A stretch of 64,000 bases of DNA from Pirellula sp. (GTDB lineage Bacteria; Planctomycetota; Planctomycetia; Pirellulales; PNKZ01). The position numbers and the translations under genes are program-made. Location of the stretch: NCBI GenBank assembly GCA_013822735.1, contig PNKZ01000020.1, forward strand, positions 1 through 64,000, in the 5' to 3' direction. Under the pieces are notes generated by a model that made no database searches, had not been told where the DNA came from, and worked only from the letters and a program-made list of their open reading frames with translations. Positions 9,141 to 17,599 of the stretch are shown here, one piece after another; positions within the stretch are counted from its first letter, which is position 1, and each line of letters opens with the position of its first letter.

Positions 9141-10652
9141 ATGATTGATCTTGAGCGAGCATGGTGGGAATCGGCGAAGCCGGATCAGCCGAAGCCGACT
9201 TCAGAACTCTGCGCCGTCGCCTACTACCGTCATTCGGCGCAAGACCGTCAGGAGAACTCCGTCGCCATTCAGCAAGAACAGGTTCGTCAGTGGGCTGAAG
9301 AAAATGGTGTCGTGATCATTCAAGAGTTCGCCGACAGGGGAAAATCTGGGCTTACCGCGGAAGGACGCGATGCCTTTAACGAGATGATGGAGGAGTGGGT
9401 CAGAAAGCGAATGGACTTTCAGTTCATCCTCTGCCTAGACGTAAGTCGCTGGGGACGCTTTCAAGACATCGACCTTTCTGCCACCTATTCAGCCGAGTGC
9501 AAACGGTTCGGCAAACTTGTCATCTACACGACGCTCGGTAAGCCGAAAGAGAACGACCAGCTCTATCAAGTGCAGGTGCACTTCGAGCGATATCGCGCGG
9601 CGCAGTACAGCAAGGAGCTGAGCGACAAGGTGCTTCGGGGCTGCATTAAGATCGCACAGCAAGGTTTTTGGGCGGGTGGCAAGCCGCCCTACGCATTCCA
9701 GCGTTTGCTGTTAGATGAGACTCGACAGCCGCTTCATCCGCTCTTGGCCGGCCAACGCAAGAGTATTCAGAATCAACGCGTCACACTCTGCCCCGGCGAC
9801 GAGCATCAAGTCACAGTCGTGAAGCGCATCTTTTATGAGTTCGTTAAAGAGCGGCGGCTACCGCAGCAGATTGCTGCCTCGCTCAACACCGACGGAGTGT
9901 TGTCGCCGGGCGGAAAAGCCTGGGATACCGGCAAAGTGAATCGTGTGCTCGCAAATCAACTTTACTCGGGAACGCTCGTCTATAACAAAACGACGCAGAA
10001 ACTCAAAACTCCGACTTGCCGCAACCCGGAGTCAAAATGGGTTACTAAAACGGACGCCTTCGATTCGATTGTCGACTCCGATGTTTTCGAGCAGGCGAAG
10101 CAACTGCTTGCGGAATCCTGCCGGCTGCCGACGACGCCTGAGATGCTGGATTGCCTGCGGCGACTCTTGGAGCAATTCGGGGAAGTACGACAAGGCTTGC
10201 TCGGGAAGGTCACTCGATCACCTTCGAGCGGCGCTTACAAGAAGCAATTTGGTTCGCTGGACGCCGCTTACCAAGCTGTGTTCGATGAAGATCTTGCACG
10301 CGTACGCGATGACGTTGAATCCCAATTGCGGTTGCAGATCCCCGACGTGCAGAAGTACGACAATTTCCTCGTCGTGAATCGAAAGTTCTCCGTTTTGGTG
10401 CAACCGTCGGTCCCAGTTGCTCACGGATACAACCAGTACTGGTACTTTCGACCAGACCTTCGCACCAGCGTCGACATCACGCTCGGGGTCGCCGTAACTG
10501 GGCACGAGGGACCGCAAATTATCGGCTACTTCCCGCTTCCAAGACTTCTGGTTCGAAATCGCAGTATCCGACTCTACGGTTCGTCGGACGCGCGACTCGA
10601 AATGTACGGCTATACCGGTCTCGATGTCATCTTTCAACTGGCGAGGATGTGA
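9141..10652 (+). CDS. Large serine recombinase
   Basis: The 503-residue protein starts with a resolvase catalytic domain: AYYRHSAQDRQ holds the nucleophile serine, followed by a family-like QQEQVRQWA and GKSGL..GR. A recombinase domain follows (GGKPPYAFQRLL, a helix region with INTDGV-like SLNTDGVLSPGG, then NQLYSGTLVYNKT). Such enzymes cut and rejoin DNA at att sites through a serine-DNA link. Residues about 331-385 contain a unit ending FGSLDAAY that resembles the homing-endonuclease-associated repeat found four times in the protein three genes downstream. The frame is open upstream to 9018, but those residues look non-coding; the start at 9141 has no clear ribosome binding site. The stop overlaps the next start (TGATG), so the genes are probably co-translated. 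Confidence 0.85.
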   Translation: MIDLERAWWESAKPDQPKPTSELCAVAYYRHSAQDRQENSVAIQQEQVRQWAEENGVVIIQEFADRGKSGLTAEGRDAFNEMMEEWVRKRMDFQFILCLDVSRWGRFQDIDLSATYSAECKRFGKLVIYTTLGKPKENDQLYQVQVHFERYRAAQYSKELSDKVLRGCIKIAQQGFWAGGKPPYAFQRLLLDETRQPLHPLLAGQRKSIQNQRVTLCPGDEHQVTVVKRIFYEFVKERRLPQQIAASLNTDGVLSPGGKAWDTGKVNRVLANQLYSGTLVYNKTTQKLKTPTCRNPESKWVTKTDAFDSIVDSDVFEQAKQLLAESCRLPTTPEMLDCLRRLLEQFGEVRQGLLGKVTRSPSSGAYKKQFGSLDAAYQAVFDEDLARVRDDVESQLRLQIPDVQKYDNFLVVNRKFSVLVQPSVPVAHGYNQYWYFRPDLRTSVDITLGVAVTGHEGPQIIGYFPLPRLLVRNRSIRLYGSSDARLEMYGYTGLDVIFQLARM

Positions 10653-11536
10653 TGCAGGCTGCCCCCATAGTTCTTATGAAGCAACGGCGACGCGAGATGA
10701 TCCCCATCGAAAAAATTCGCGTCATCAATTCGCGTACTCGCGACGAAACGCAGTTCTCGCTCAACGTGCAAAGTATTGAGGCCGTTGGTCAGATCAAAGA
10801 CATCCGGGTCAATGACAAGTTTCTCGCCCGGGAAGGAGTCTACGAATTGATCTGCGGCGAAGGACGTCTTATCGCACAAAAACGGCTGGGTCGGACCCAC
10901 ATTCGAGCAGAGATCGTGACCTGCACGCGCAAACAAGCCTATCTCGAATCGCTGGTGGAGAACCTCGCACGAAGCAAAGCCGGCACGATGGAGTTTGCTC
11001 GTGAACTCAAGAGACTTCACGATGAAGGCTGGACCTTGGAACAGATTGGACGTATCGCGTGCCGCAACGCCGATTACATGCGTCAGTTTATTCGGCTTGT
11101 TGAAAAGGGCGAAGACCGGCTGATTCAGGGAGTTGAGCTGGGCGTATTCCCAATCTCATTCGCGATACTCGTCGCTCAATCCGACGATGCCGGCATTCAA
11201 AATGTGCTCATGGACGCGTTCGACCAAGGTGTCGTGAACTGCGACAACTTTGCGAAAGCGCGGCAGATCATCAATGCTCGTCGTAAGCGGAAGGGAGGCC
11301 CGGGCGCCAAGTCACAGTACACGATCTCGCATCTCACGTCCGACATCGCCGATGCCACGCAAGCGAAGGATTCCTACGTGCGCGAAGCACAGGGGAAGGA
11401 GAGGGGGCTCTTCACTCTGCTCGATGGCTTCGCAACGCTGTTCGGCGATTTGGAATTGATGCGGCTGCTGAAGTCTGAAGGTCTCGACCGTTTGCCGGAG
11501 CTAACCGGTACATACACTACAAAAGCTGTGAGTTAA
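10652..11536 (+). CDS. ParB/RepB-like DNA-binding protein, first of two
   Basis: The 294-residue protein has the ParB/Srx-type N-terminal domain: an IPIEKIR start, CGEGRLIAQKRLG (68-80; the GxxR nucleotide-site motif) and LVENLARSK (101-109), followed by a helix-turn-helix region with LEQIGRIACRNADYMRQFI (129-147). The C-terminal half resembles the RepB plasmid-partition family. ParB proteins bind CTP and slide on DNA from a centromere-like site. No ParA ATPase is encoded nearby, so classical partitioning is unlikely. A GTG three bases upstream is an alternative start, but the ATG overlaps the recombinase stop as TGATG and is preferred. A second ParB-like gene follows after 21 bp. Known for similar pairs: they travel with serine recombinases in proteobacterial islands. 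Confidence 0.8.
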   Translation: MQAAPIVLMKQRRREMIPIEKIRVINSRTRDETQFSLNVQSIEAVGQIKDIRVNDKFLAREGVYELICGEGRLIAQKRLGRTHIRAEIVTCTRKQAYLESLVENLARSKAGTMEFARELKRLHDEGWTLEQIGRIACRNADYMRQFIRLVEKGEDRLIQGVELGVFPISFAILVAQSDDAGIQNVLMDAFDQGVVNCDNFAKARQIINARRKRKGGPGAKSQYTISHLTSDIADATQAKDSYVREAQGKERGLFTLLDGFATLFGDLELMRLLKSEGLDRLPELTGTYTTKAVS

Positions 11537-11557
11537 TTTGCTCTGGGGGATTTCGAA

Positions 11558-12403
11558 ATGAAGAGTGCCGAAAATTCTGCGAGAGATATCCCGATTGCCC
11601 GCCTGCGTCCGCTTCGCGAGCGCGACGTGACGAGTCGCGAGTACTCCAGAATCCTGGCGAGCATTAAGGCGATTGGTTTGATCGAGCCGCTCGTGGTTTA
11701 TGAAGAAGATGACGGCTTTGTGATTCTCGATGGCGTACAGCGACATAAAGCGCTCATCGAACTAGGGGTTGCAATCGTCCCCTGTATTTTTGGACAAGAT
11801 CGCGAAGCATTTACCGGCAATCGCATGGTGAATCGCGTATCGCCGGTCCAAGAGCATCGCATGATTGAGAAGTCGTTGGAAGAACTCGACGAAAAATCCA
11901 TAGCCTCGGCGCTAGGAATTCAAGGAATAACCTATCGGCGGAAGAAGAACCTGCTCAAGAACCTGCACGCGGACGTAGCTGTGGCATTCGATGCCGGCAG
12001 AATAACGCGAGCGTGTGCTCGTGAGTTGACTCATGTGAAACCTGATCGGCAGAAGGTCATTCTCTCGGCGATGGAGGGATACAACGACTTCGGCCTTGCC
12101 TTCGCCAGAACTCAAATTCTCAAGACGCCGGCCGCGCTTCGGGAAGGAGGGCCGCGTCGCAAAGGACCGTGGGATAAGAGCGCACGAAAGCGTGGCGAGC
12201 TCCTGAAGAAGCTCGCTGAGGCCGAGCAGAAGCATGACTTTTATGCTCGGTTGTATAAGCAGTACACGATCGACATCCTACGTCTGGCGATATTTGGCAG
12301 ATCGCTGATCACCAGCCCGCGTATTCGGCCATATCTCGATGCCAAACATCCTCGAATTGTCGAACAGTTCGAAGCCATTATTTCCGATGCGCGAGGTAGC
12401 TGA
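11558..12403 (+). CDS. ParB-like DNA-binding protein, second of two
   Basis: The 281-residue protein has a ParB-type N-terminal domain: IPIARLRPL, IGLIEPLVVYEED, then LDGVQRHKALIELG (57-70), where the usual GERR-type motif is DGVQR. NRVSPVQEHRMI (92-103) matches the second conserved box. A helix-turn-helix with SIASALGIQGITYRRKK (114-130) follows and the C-terminal part is basic and helical. It is shorter and divergent compared with the first ParB-like protein, so the two probably form a heteromeric pair or bind different sites. The gene lies 21 bp after the first and overlaps the next gene by one base (TGATG). DNA binding is well supported; the process served (element maintenance, recombination control) is inferred. 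Confidence 0.75.
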   Translation: MKSAENSARDIPIARLRPLRERDVTSREYSRILASIKAIGLIEPLVVYEEDDGFVILDGVQRHKALIELGVAIVPCIFGQDREAFTGNRMVNRVSPVQEHRMIEKSLEELDEKSIASALGIQGITYRRKKNLLKNLHADVAVAFDAGRITRACARELTHVKPDRQKVILSAMEGYNDFGLAFARTQILKTPAALREGGPRRKGPWDKSARKRGELLKKLAEAEQKHDFYARLYKQYTIDILRLAIFGRSLITSPRIRPYLDAKHPRIVEQFEAIISDARGS

Positions 12404-13272
12404 TGGCCCGCTGGACTCGCGAGCGAATTATTCGTGAAATCTTGCGTTGTGAAAGCGAACAACGCAAGCTGAGTTCGTCGGCAAGCGGGAATGGCGTCGA
12501 TACGAAGCTTTATCAAGCGGCGCTACGTATGTTCGGGTCATGGCGAAACGCTGTCGTCGCCGCCGGCCTACCCGCATCTGAGTCGAGAAGCCACCGAGAG
12601 TGGACTGCTTCGCGACTTCTTCGATCGATTCGGGCGCTGTCACGTCAGCCGAAACGACTGACGGCCGAGGAAGTTCGCGAACGGTACGGGCAGCTCGTTC
12701 CGGCGGCGCGCCGTTACTTTGGCTCTTGGTCCAAGGCTTTGGTTGCGGCCGGCGTGACGCCGAGTCGCTCGCCTAACGCTAATAAATGGAGCGAAGCCGG
12801 GGTCATGGAAGCGATTCTCACACGAGCTATTCGCAACGAATCGATGGAGCAGGGGGCGGTGCGGCCCAGGTCGCTCGTTCAAGCGAGCATATCGCTTTTC
12901 GGCTCATGGCACGATGCAATTCAACTCGCGGGAATCGACGCGGCCGACAACGCATCGACCGAGGTTTTTGAATCAGAAGTTACTCGACCAATTGCGCTGG
13001 TGCCAACGGTTCATCTAAGCTCATCAGAGCCATTGAACGAGCATCGACGAGGTACTCGCTGGTCGGAACAGGAGATTCTCGAGGCATTGTTGCGGAGATA
13101 TCGCAGTCACTCGTCTCTAGGCGTCAGCGTGGTTCAGAGGGAGCATCGCGCTCTGTATCGAGCGGCTCGTGCCTTCTACGGCAATTGGAACAACGCGCTG
13201 CTGGCGGCCGGGCTAGTGGGTGACGGAGTGCCCAAAGGTCCAATCGCTCCTGCCAATCGTCCCCAAGTGTAG
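12403..13272 (+). CDS. Protein with four homing-endonuclease-associated repeats
   Basis: The 289-residue protein consists almost entirely of four units of 50-60 residues. Each has an aromatic start (RWT, EWT, KWS, RWS), two helices, and a closing box: FGSWRNAVVAAG (44-55), FGSWSKALVAAG (106-117), FGSWHDAIQLAG (166-177), YGNWNNALLAAG (259-270). This is the pattern of the homing endonuclease associated repeat (HNH_repeat family), a Myb-like DNA-binding unit. No HNH or other nuclease motif is present, so it is probably a sequence reader rather than an enzyme. Its start overlaps the stop of the second ParB-like gene. The recombinase upstream carries one similar unit, which suggests both read related DNA. 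A linker at 180-216 separates units 3 and 4. Confidence 0.7.
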   Translation: MARWTRERIIREILRCESEQRKLSSSASGNGVDTKLYQAALRMFGSWRNAVVAAGLPASESRSHREWTASRLLRSIRALSRQPKRLTAEEVRERYGQLVPAARRYFGSWSKALVAAGVTPSRSPNANKWSEAGVMEAILTRAIRNESMEQGAVRPRSLVQASISLFGSWHDAIQLAGIDAADNASTEVFESEVTRPIALVPTVHLSSSEPLNEHRRGTRWSEQEILEALLRRYRSHSSLGVSVVQREHRALYRAARAFYGNWNNALLAAGLVGDGVPKGPIAPANRPQV

Positions 13273-13576
13273 TTCACTCTGCAGTTGTTCCGACGCCAAA
13301 TGCAATACCTCCGGCACCAAAGGCACCGCCGTGATCCTCACGCTTTGCGCCGGCGACGGCTACGGTTCGATTGAGGTCGAAGCCGATGCGGAAACTCCAC
13401 CCCAAAAGCATCCGCGCTAGGTTAATTCCACTATGGTGACGACGAACACCCAGCACGTAGCGGCCGGGTGGTTTCATTTCTGCGTGTGCCGGTTTGCAGC
13501 CCCTCTTCCGCAGGGGTAAACTCTCGGGGTAATTGCCCACGCCATTGAGTTGCACCGTCAGAGCGATCTCGCCCGC
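13273..13576. other. Gap between recombinase module and ABC-3C operon
   Basis: This 304-bp stretch separates two plus-strand operons. A minus-strand frame crosses it and the start of the next gene, but its protein has no recognisable features and I do not call it. The promoter of the ABC-3C operon should lie here; none is obvious. Confidence 0.4.
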
Positions 13577-14788
13577 ATGTCGACGTCGTCCCGCCCGCAG
13601 TCCGCCGATCCGAGCGCGATTGGTTACTACTTCCAAGGCCAGTATGCGCTTGTCGTGATCTCCACCGCGAGCGACGACGCCGTCGTCAGCATCGAGACGG
13701 CCGACGACGTCGAAGTGCAAGACGGCATCACGAGCCTACACCAGATCAAGCACAGCCTCGGCGCTCCGGCGACTCTATCGCTCGTCGATGTCGGACTGTG
13801 GAAAGCGATCCTCAACTGGTCGGGACGTCCGCATGACGGAACCGAAGAGTTCGTCTTCGTGACCTGCGCATCGCTTGCATCCGAGCTGGCCCTGCTCACC
13901 GAACGCGGGAATGACCGAACCGCCCTCGTCACGGCAATGCTCGGCGAGGCGATGCGGGTCAGGCTTGAAAGGGCCCAAGCAAAAGCGGATAAGAAAAAAA
14001 AACTTCCGCACGAAAAGAGATTCAGGGGATGCGAGGCGTTCCTCAATCTTTCCATTCCCCAGCAATCCCGGCTGGTTAACCTCATTCGTGTCGTGCCGGA
14101 TAGCTTCGATGCGACGCAGGTATCCGCACGCCTGCAGACGGCTCTCGGATCATGCTTGCCGCCGAAGCTACGCGAACAGATATTCGAACGACTCATCGAG
14201 TGGTGGGACCGCCAAGTCGCGCTGTCGCTCTTGGGAACGCGCAAACGGCAAATCGCCAAGCTCGAAGTGCAGACTCACCTATGCAAATTGGTGAACGAGC
14301 ACTATCCAGAGTCCCTGCCCAACCATTTCGGCCTGAAGACACCCGAAGGTGACGACACTGGCTTGGGCCGCATCATGGAAAAGCAAATCGAATGGGTCGA
14401 TGGGGGCAAGAATCGCTTGGCTCGCGCGGCCCTCGCCCGCTGGCGTGCTCGCAACCAACGCGAACGCTGGATCAAAGACGATATCTCCATGGCAGCGACC
14501 CTGATCGACTATGACATGCAGCTCAAAGAGAAATGGAGCGACCGCTTCGGGCCGATGTGCGACGACTGCGACGGCAAGGCCGAAAAAGAACGCACCGGTG
14601 CCGGCCTGCTAATACTCGAATGGTCGCATATCAGCGCCACGACAGATATCGCGCCGATCCGTGAATCGTGGCCGCATTCGTTTTTGATTCAGGGGAGCCT
14701 CCAGCAGCTCGCAGAAGAAGGTGAAGTCGGCTGGCATCCGGACTATGTCGATAAGCTCAAAGCCCTCAAGAAAGAGGGCGACAAATGA
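13577..14788 (+). CDS. ABC-3C system protein with Cap4-like nuclease-type N-terminus
   Basis: The 403-residue protein begins IGYYFQGQYALVV, then VSIETADDVEVQ and LHQIKHS. The residues E40, D43/D44, Q56 and K58 give the D/E-QxK pattern of restriction-endonuclease-fold effectors such as Cap4/DUF4297. The rest is helical, with a region rich in Trp and Cys (CDDCDGK) and an ending GSLQQLAEEGEVGWHPDY typical of ABC-3C C-terminal domains. In ABC-3C systems this protein is the effector that is held or triggered by an SMC-like ATPase. I choose the ATG at 13577; a TTG at 13550 is also in frame. The stop overlaps the next start (ATGA). The role is defence by family analogy, not shown here. Confidence 0.75.
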   Translation: MSTSSRPQSADPSAIGYYFQGQYALVVISTASDDAVVSIETADDVEVQDGITSLHQIKHSLGAPATLSLVDVGLWKAILNWSGRPHDGTEEFVFVTCASLASELALLTERGNDRTALVTAMLGEAMRVRLERAQAKADKKKKLPHEKRFRGCEAFLNLSIPQQSRLVNLIRVVPDSFDATQVSARLQTALGSCLPPKLREQIFERLIEWWDRQVALSLLGTRKRQIAKLEVQTHLCKLVNEHYPESLPNHFGLKTPEGDDTGLGRIMEKQIEWVDGGKNRLARAALARWRARNQRERWIKDDISMAATLIDYDMQLKEKWSDRFGPMCDDCDGKAEKERTGAGLLILEWSHISATTDIAPIRESWPHSFLIQGSLQQLAEEGEVGWHPDYVDKLKALKKEGDK

Positions 14789-15267
14789 CGTCTATCGACA
14801 CCTACGCCTCGACGAACCCGGCGCTACTCGCCATCGTGCTGCGTTCGTTCGTACTGGGGTACTTCGAAAAGAAAAAGACCGCGATGCCGTTCCCGCTCAT
14901 CCTCCTGCCGGTCCCGATCGTTCTCACGGCCGAGGTCGCGGAGACCTTCGGCTCGACCAACGTCACAACAGGGCTGATCCCTTGGGTGACGCGATATCCG
15001 AAGGTGACGGTCGGCATGCGGCAACGACTCGAAGCCACCACGCCTTTCAGCAAGGAGGCCTTCCTGTTCGGGCTTAAGTACGGGCTCTTCGAGGTCGACG
15101 CATCCGGCGGCGTGACCGTGAACCCGAAAGGCTTGAAGAAGAACCCACCGCCGAACGGCTTGGCATACATCACCGACGCATTGAAACTGGCGAAACGCTT
15201 CGGCGCTTGGGTCGCCGGTGCCGGACGTCCCGAAAACGTGTTCGTCAGTCTCGGAGCGCATCGATGA
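14785..15267 (+). CDS. ABC-3C middle component
   Basis: The 160-residue protein lies between the nuclease-like protein and the DUF3732 ATPase, overlapping both neighbours by four bases (ATGA at each junction). It begins IDTYASTNPALLAIVLRSF and continues with a mixed alpha/beta region containing MPFPLILLPVPIVL, a start typical of ABC-3C middle components. These are winged-helix-like linkers thought to join the effector to the ATPase. There are no catalytic motifs. Identification rests mostly on position, size and the N-terminal pattern. Confidence 0.75.
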   Translation: MTSIDTYASTNPALLAIVLRSFVLGYFEKKKTAMPFPLILLPVPIVLTAEVAETFGSTNVTTGLIPWVTRYPKVTVGMRQRLEATTPFSKEAFLFGLKYGLFEVDASGGVTVNPKGLKKNPPPNGLAYITDALKLAKRFGAWVAGAGRPENVFVSLGAHR

Positions 15268-17204
15268 GTCGTTGGCAGATTAAATCGGTGCTCTTCTACA
15301 GCCACGACTCGCGGCTTCTCCAGCTCGATTTCGCGTTGTCGAAACTGACGATCATCGTCGGCGAGTCTTATTCCGGTAAGTCGGCCATCATCGAATCCAT
15401 CGACTACGTGATGGGCTCGACGAAGTCCCATATCCCCGGCGTCGTTGCCGAAACCTGCTCATGGGTGGGCGTCGTCTGGGCGAAGGATAAGAGCGAAATC
15501 ATCATGTGCCGGAAGCTGCCGCCGCTTCTCGGTAAATCGACCGACGACGTCTACATCGACAAGGGCTTCCCGGTTGCCATTCCCCCGACGGCCAACGATC
15601 TATCCAAGAAGACCACGGCCGACGGCGCGTTGCGGATCTTCGAGCAATCGCTTCTGCTCGGCGAGGTGATCGGCCTGACCTTCACCGCGCGCCAGGGAAC
15701 GCGCATCTCGGCACGGTACGCGATGCCGTATGTCCTGATCAGCGACGATGTGATTATCGACAAGATCAACTTGCTGCGCGGCATGAGCGAATGGCGGCAG
15801 GGCCTCATCGACTCCGCTCCGTACTTCCTCGGTGCGGTCGACGAGACGACGGTTAAGACGGAACAACGACTCAAGAAGCTCCGGGCGCAACTCACCAAGG
15901 AAGAAGCTAGGCGGGGGGCGGCAACACTTGCCAATGAAGAAACCGTCCGTAAAGCCAAGGAGCTGCTCGCAGAAGCGGCCGAGGTCGGGCTGATTGCCAA
16001 TGCGGACGTCGAAGCGGTGACCATCGACAATATCAAAGAGGCGCTCGAAGCCGTGGCGGAGTGGACGCCGGCACTGGGCGCCGCCCCGGTGGGAGCCGAT
16101 CGTCTGACCACGCTCTATGCCCAAGAACGAGAAATACTGTCGAGCCTCTCATCGCTCAACGAAAGCCGCCGCGTCGCGAACGACGCCATTAAGGCCGCGA
16201 CGACATTCACGGATACCGCAGGGGACCAGAGAGCCAGGCTCGACATCGCCAAGCTGTTCAAGAGCGAAGCGGAAGTCGACGCCTGCCCGGTCTGCAACGC
16301 CGCGCTAAACGGCCGGACACCCGCCCTCGAAGGAATCCAAGCCGCACTGAATCGTCTCGATGGTGAGCTCAAGGAAGCGGAGCAAGACCGCCCTCAGATT
16401 GACGGCTACATTCTGGAGCTCAGCAACCAGATCGACGTAGCCACCACAGTCTTGAAGAACGTTCGTGCCCAGATCGTCGCGATCATCCGAGAAGCACAGA
16501 ACAAATCGAAGCGGCTCGACATCGATCCACGACGTATGCGAATCGCAGGCCGCGTTAGCTTCTATCTCGAATCGCTTACCAATAACCTCGACACGATCAG
16601 CGACGAGAAGTTCGCCGAGTTGAAGGCCGAGATCGAATACTTGGCAGCGCAGGTAGATCCTGACGCCAAGGACGAGCGAATTGACGCTCTGCAATCCCAA
16701 GTCTCGACAACGGCCACAGCGATTCTGCGGGAATTACCCTTCGATCAGCACTACCGAACCGCCTCTATCATGTTCGAGGCGAGGAAGCTGGCGAGCCGGT
16801 TCGTTATCGGCCCCCGGGTCATGGAAATGCGAGACGTCGGCGGCGACGAAAGCTATCTCAGCGGACGCATTAGCACGCTTCTTGCCCTTCACCGAACATT
16901 TGACAGCGGCAACCGGCCCGTTCCCGGCGTTCTCATCTTTGACCAGATCAGCCGCCCGTTCTACCTCCAGCAAACTCAGGACGGAAAGCCGATCCTCAAG
17001 TCGAAAGACTTGATTGACCTCAAGCGTTATTTCGACCGGCTCTTTGACGAGGTCGACGAGCAAAGCACGCTACAAGTCATCGTTCTGGAGCATGCCTACA
17101 TGGGCCACGATGAGCGATACATCAATGCCGTTAAGCCCGCTTGGAATCCCGACGGTAAGCTCATACCCGAAGACTGGCCGCGCACCGGAATCGACGGTCT
17201 CTAA
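15264..17204 (+). CDS. DUF3732-family ABC ATPase of the ABC-3C system
   Basis: The 646-residue protein is an SMC/Rad50-like ATPase. The Walker A is GESYSGKSAIIESIDYVMG (residues 33-51), followed by the DUF3732-type IPG. A long charged middle is probably two coiled-coil arms around DACPVCNAAL (about 341), a CxxC zinc-hook-like turn. The C-terminal lobe has VPGVLIFDQISRPFYLQ in the Walker B place, with DQ where DE is usual, and ends in a conserved region with LEHAYM. The ATPase probably senses DNA or nucleoprotein structures and controls the nuclease partner. A longer frame opens at 15207, but ATG at 15264 overlaps the preceding stop and starts the family-like SRWQIKSVLFYSHD. Confidence 0.85.
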   Translation: MSRWQIKSVLFYSHDSRLLQLDFALSKLTIIVGESYSGKSAIIESIDYVMGSTKSHIPGVVAETCSWVGVVWAKDKSEIIMCRKLPPLLGKSTDDVYIDKGFPVAIPPTANDLSKKTTADGALRIFEQSLLLGEVIGLTFTARQGTRISARYAMPYVLISDDVIIDKINLLRGMSEWRQGLIDSAPYFLGAVDETTVKTEQRLKKLRAQLTKEEARRGAATLANEETVRKAKELLAEAAEVGLIANADVEAVTIDNIKEALEAVAEWTPALGAAPVGADRLTTLYAQEREILSSLSSLNESRRVANDAIKAATTFTDTAGDQRARLDIAKLFKSEAEVDACPVCNAALNGRTPALEGIQAALNRLDGELKEAEQDRPQIDGYILELSNQIDVATTVLKNVRAQIVAIIREAQNKSKRLDIDPRRMRIAGRVSFYLESLTNNLDTISDEKFAELKAEIEYLAAQVDPDAKDERIDALQSQVSTTATAILRELPFDQHYRTASIMFEARKLASRFVIGPRVMEMRDVGGDESYLSGRISTLLALHRTFDSGNRPVPGVLIFDQISRPFYLQQTQDGKPILKSKDLIDLKRYFDRLFDEVDEQSTLQVIVLEHAYMGHDERYINAVKPAWNPDGKLIPEDWPRTGIDGL

Positions 17205-17378
17205 AACATCGGCCCGTATGTAAAGTCAAAGGGGTTGTGCATCCGAAGTTCTGTCCGGATTTTCTTTCAGTCGATTGGAATGCGCTCGACGATTTGTCCG
17301 TGGGCCGGCAACAGATATGATGTGCGCCGGAAGTGTGACAGCCGACGACGACACGTCTGACGATTTGCTCGCGAACAA

Positions 17379-17574
17379 CCGACTACCACGACTACCAAAA
17401 TTCGCTTGCATTACCAAGAAAAGCCCGGAGAATAATGTCCGCTTCGCGAACGTACGCGAAGCTCTCACAAACGCGTGAGACCCCTTGTTTTCCGATGTTT
17501 GAGAGCTGCGACGGGCAAAGCAAAAGACGATCTCTTAATCAGCGGGTTCCCGGTTCGAGTCCGGGAGGGGGCAC
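17379..17574 (+). repeat. 195-bp direct repeat, copy 1, ending in a tRNA-Lys 3' fragment
   Basis: This stretch matches 38699-38893 at close to 90 percent by eye. The last 65 bases are nearly identical. It includes a perfect 7-bp hairpin CTTCGCG/CGCGAAG at 17442-17461 and a second hairpin TCTCAC/GTGAGA around 17463-17480. I read it as the P arm plus core of an island right end, directly after the ABC-3C operon. Confidence 0.75.
17532..17573 (+). pseudogene. 3' fragment of tRNA-Lys(CTT), attachment-site core
   Basis: The 42 bases hold an anticodon loop CTCTTAA (anticodon CTT), the 3' anticodon strand TCAGC, a variable loop, a T arm CCCGG-TTCGAGT-CCGGG and acceptor strand AGGGGGC plus A73. The 5' half is missing: the five bases before the loop do not pair with TCAGC. 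No CCA is encoded. It is therefore a tRNA 3' end left by site-specific integration, not a working tRNA. Confidence 0.8.
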
Positions 17575-17599
17575 TTTCATTTCTTCCGACGTTTCCCGC

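Noticed and set aside
10652-12403. Classical plasmid partition locus
   Set aside because: Two ParB-like genes but no ParA-type ATPase or replication gene nearby.
13274-13720. 148-codon minus-strand frame over the gap and the ABC-3C start
   Set aside because: The protein has no recognisable features and overlaps the clear nuclease-like gene by 140 bp.
17460-17575. Complete tRNA gene
   Set aside because: The 5' half, D arm and acceptor partner are missing; the bases before the anticodon loop do not pair with TCAGC.
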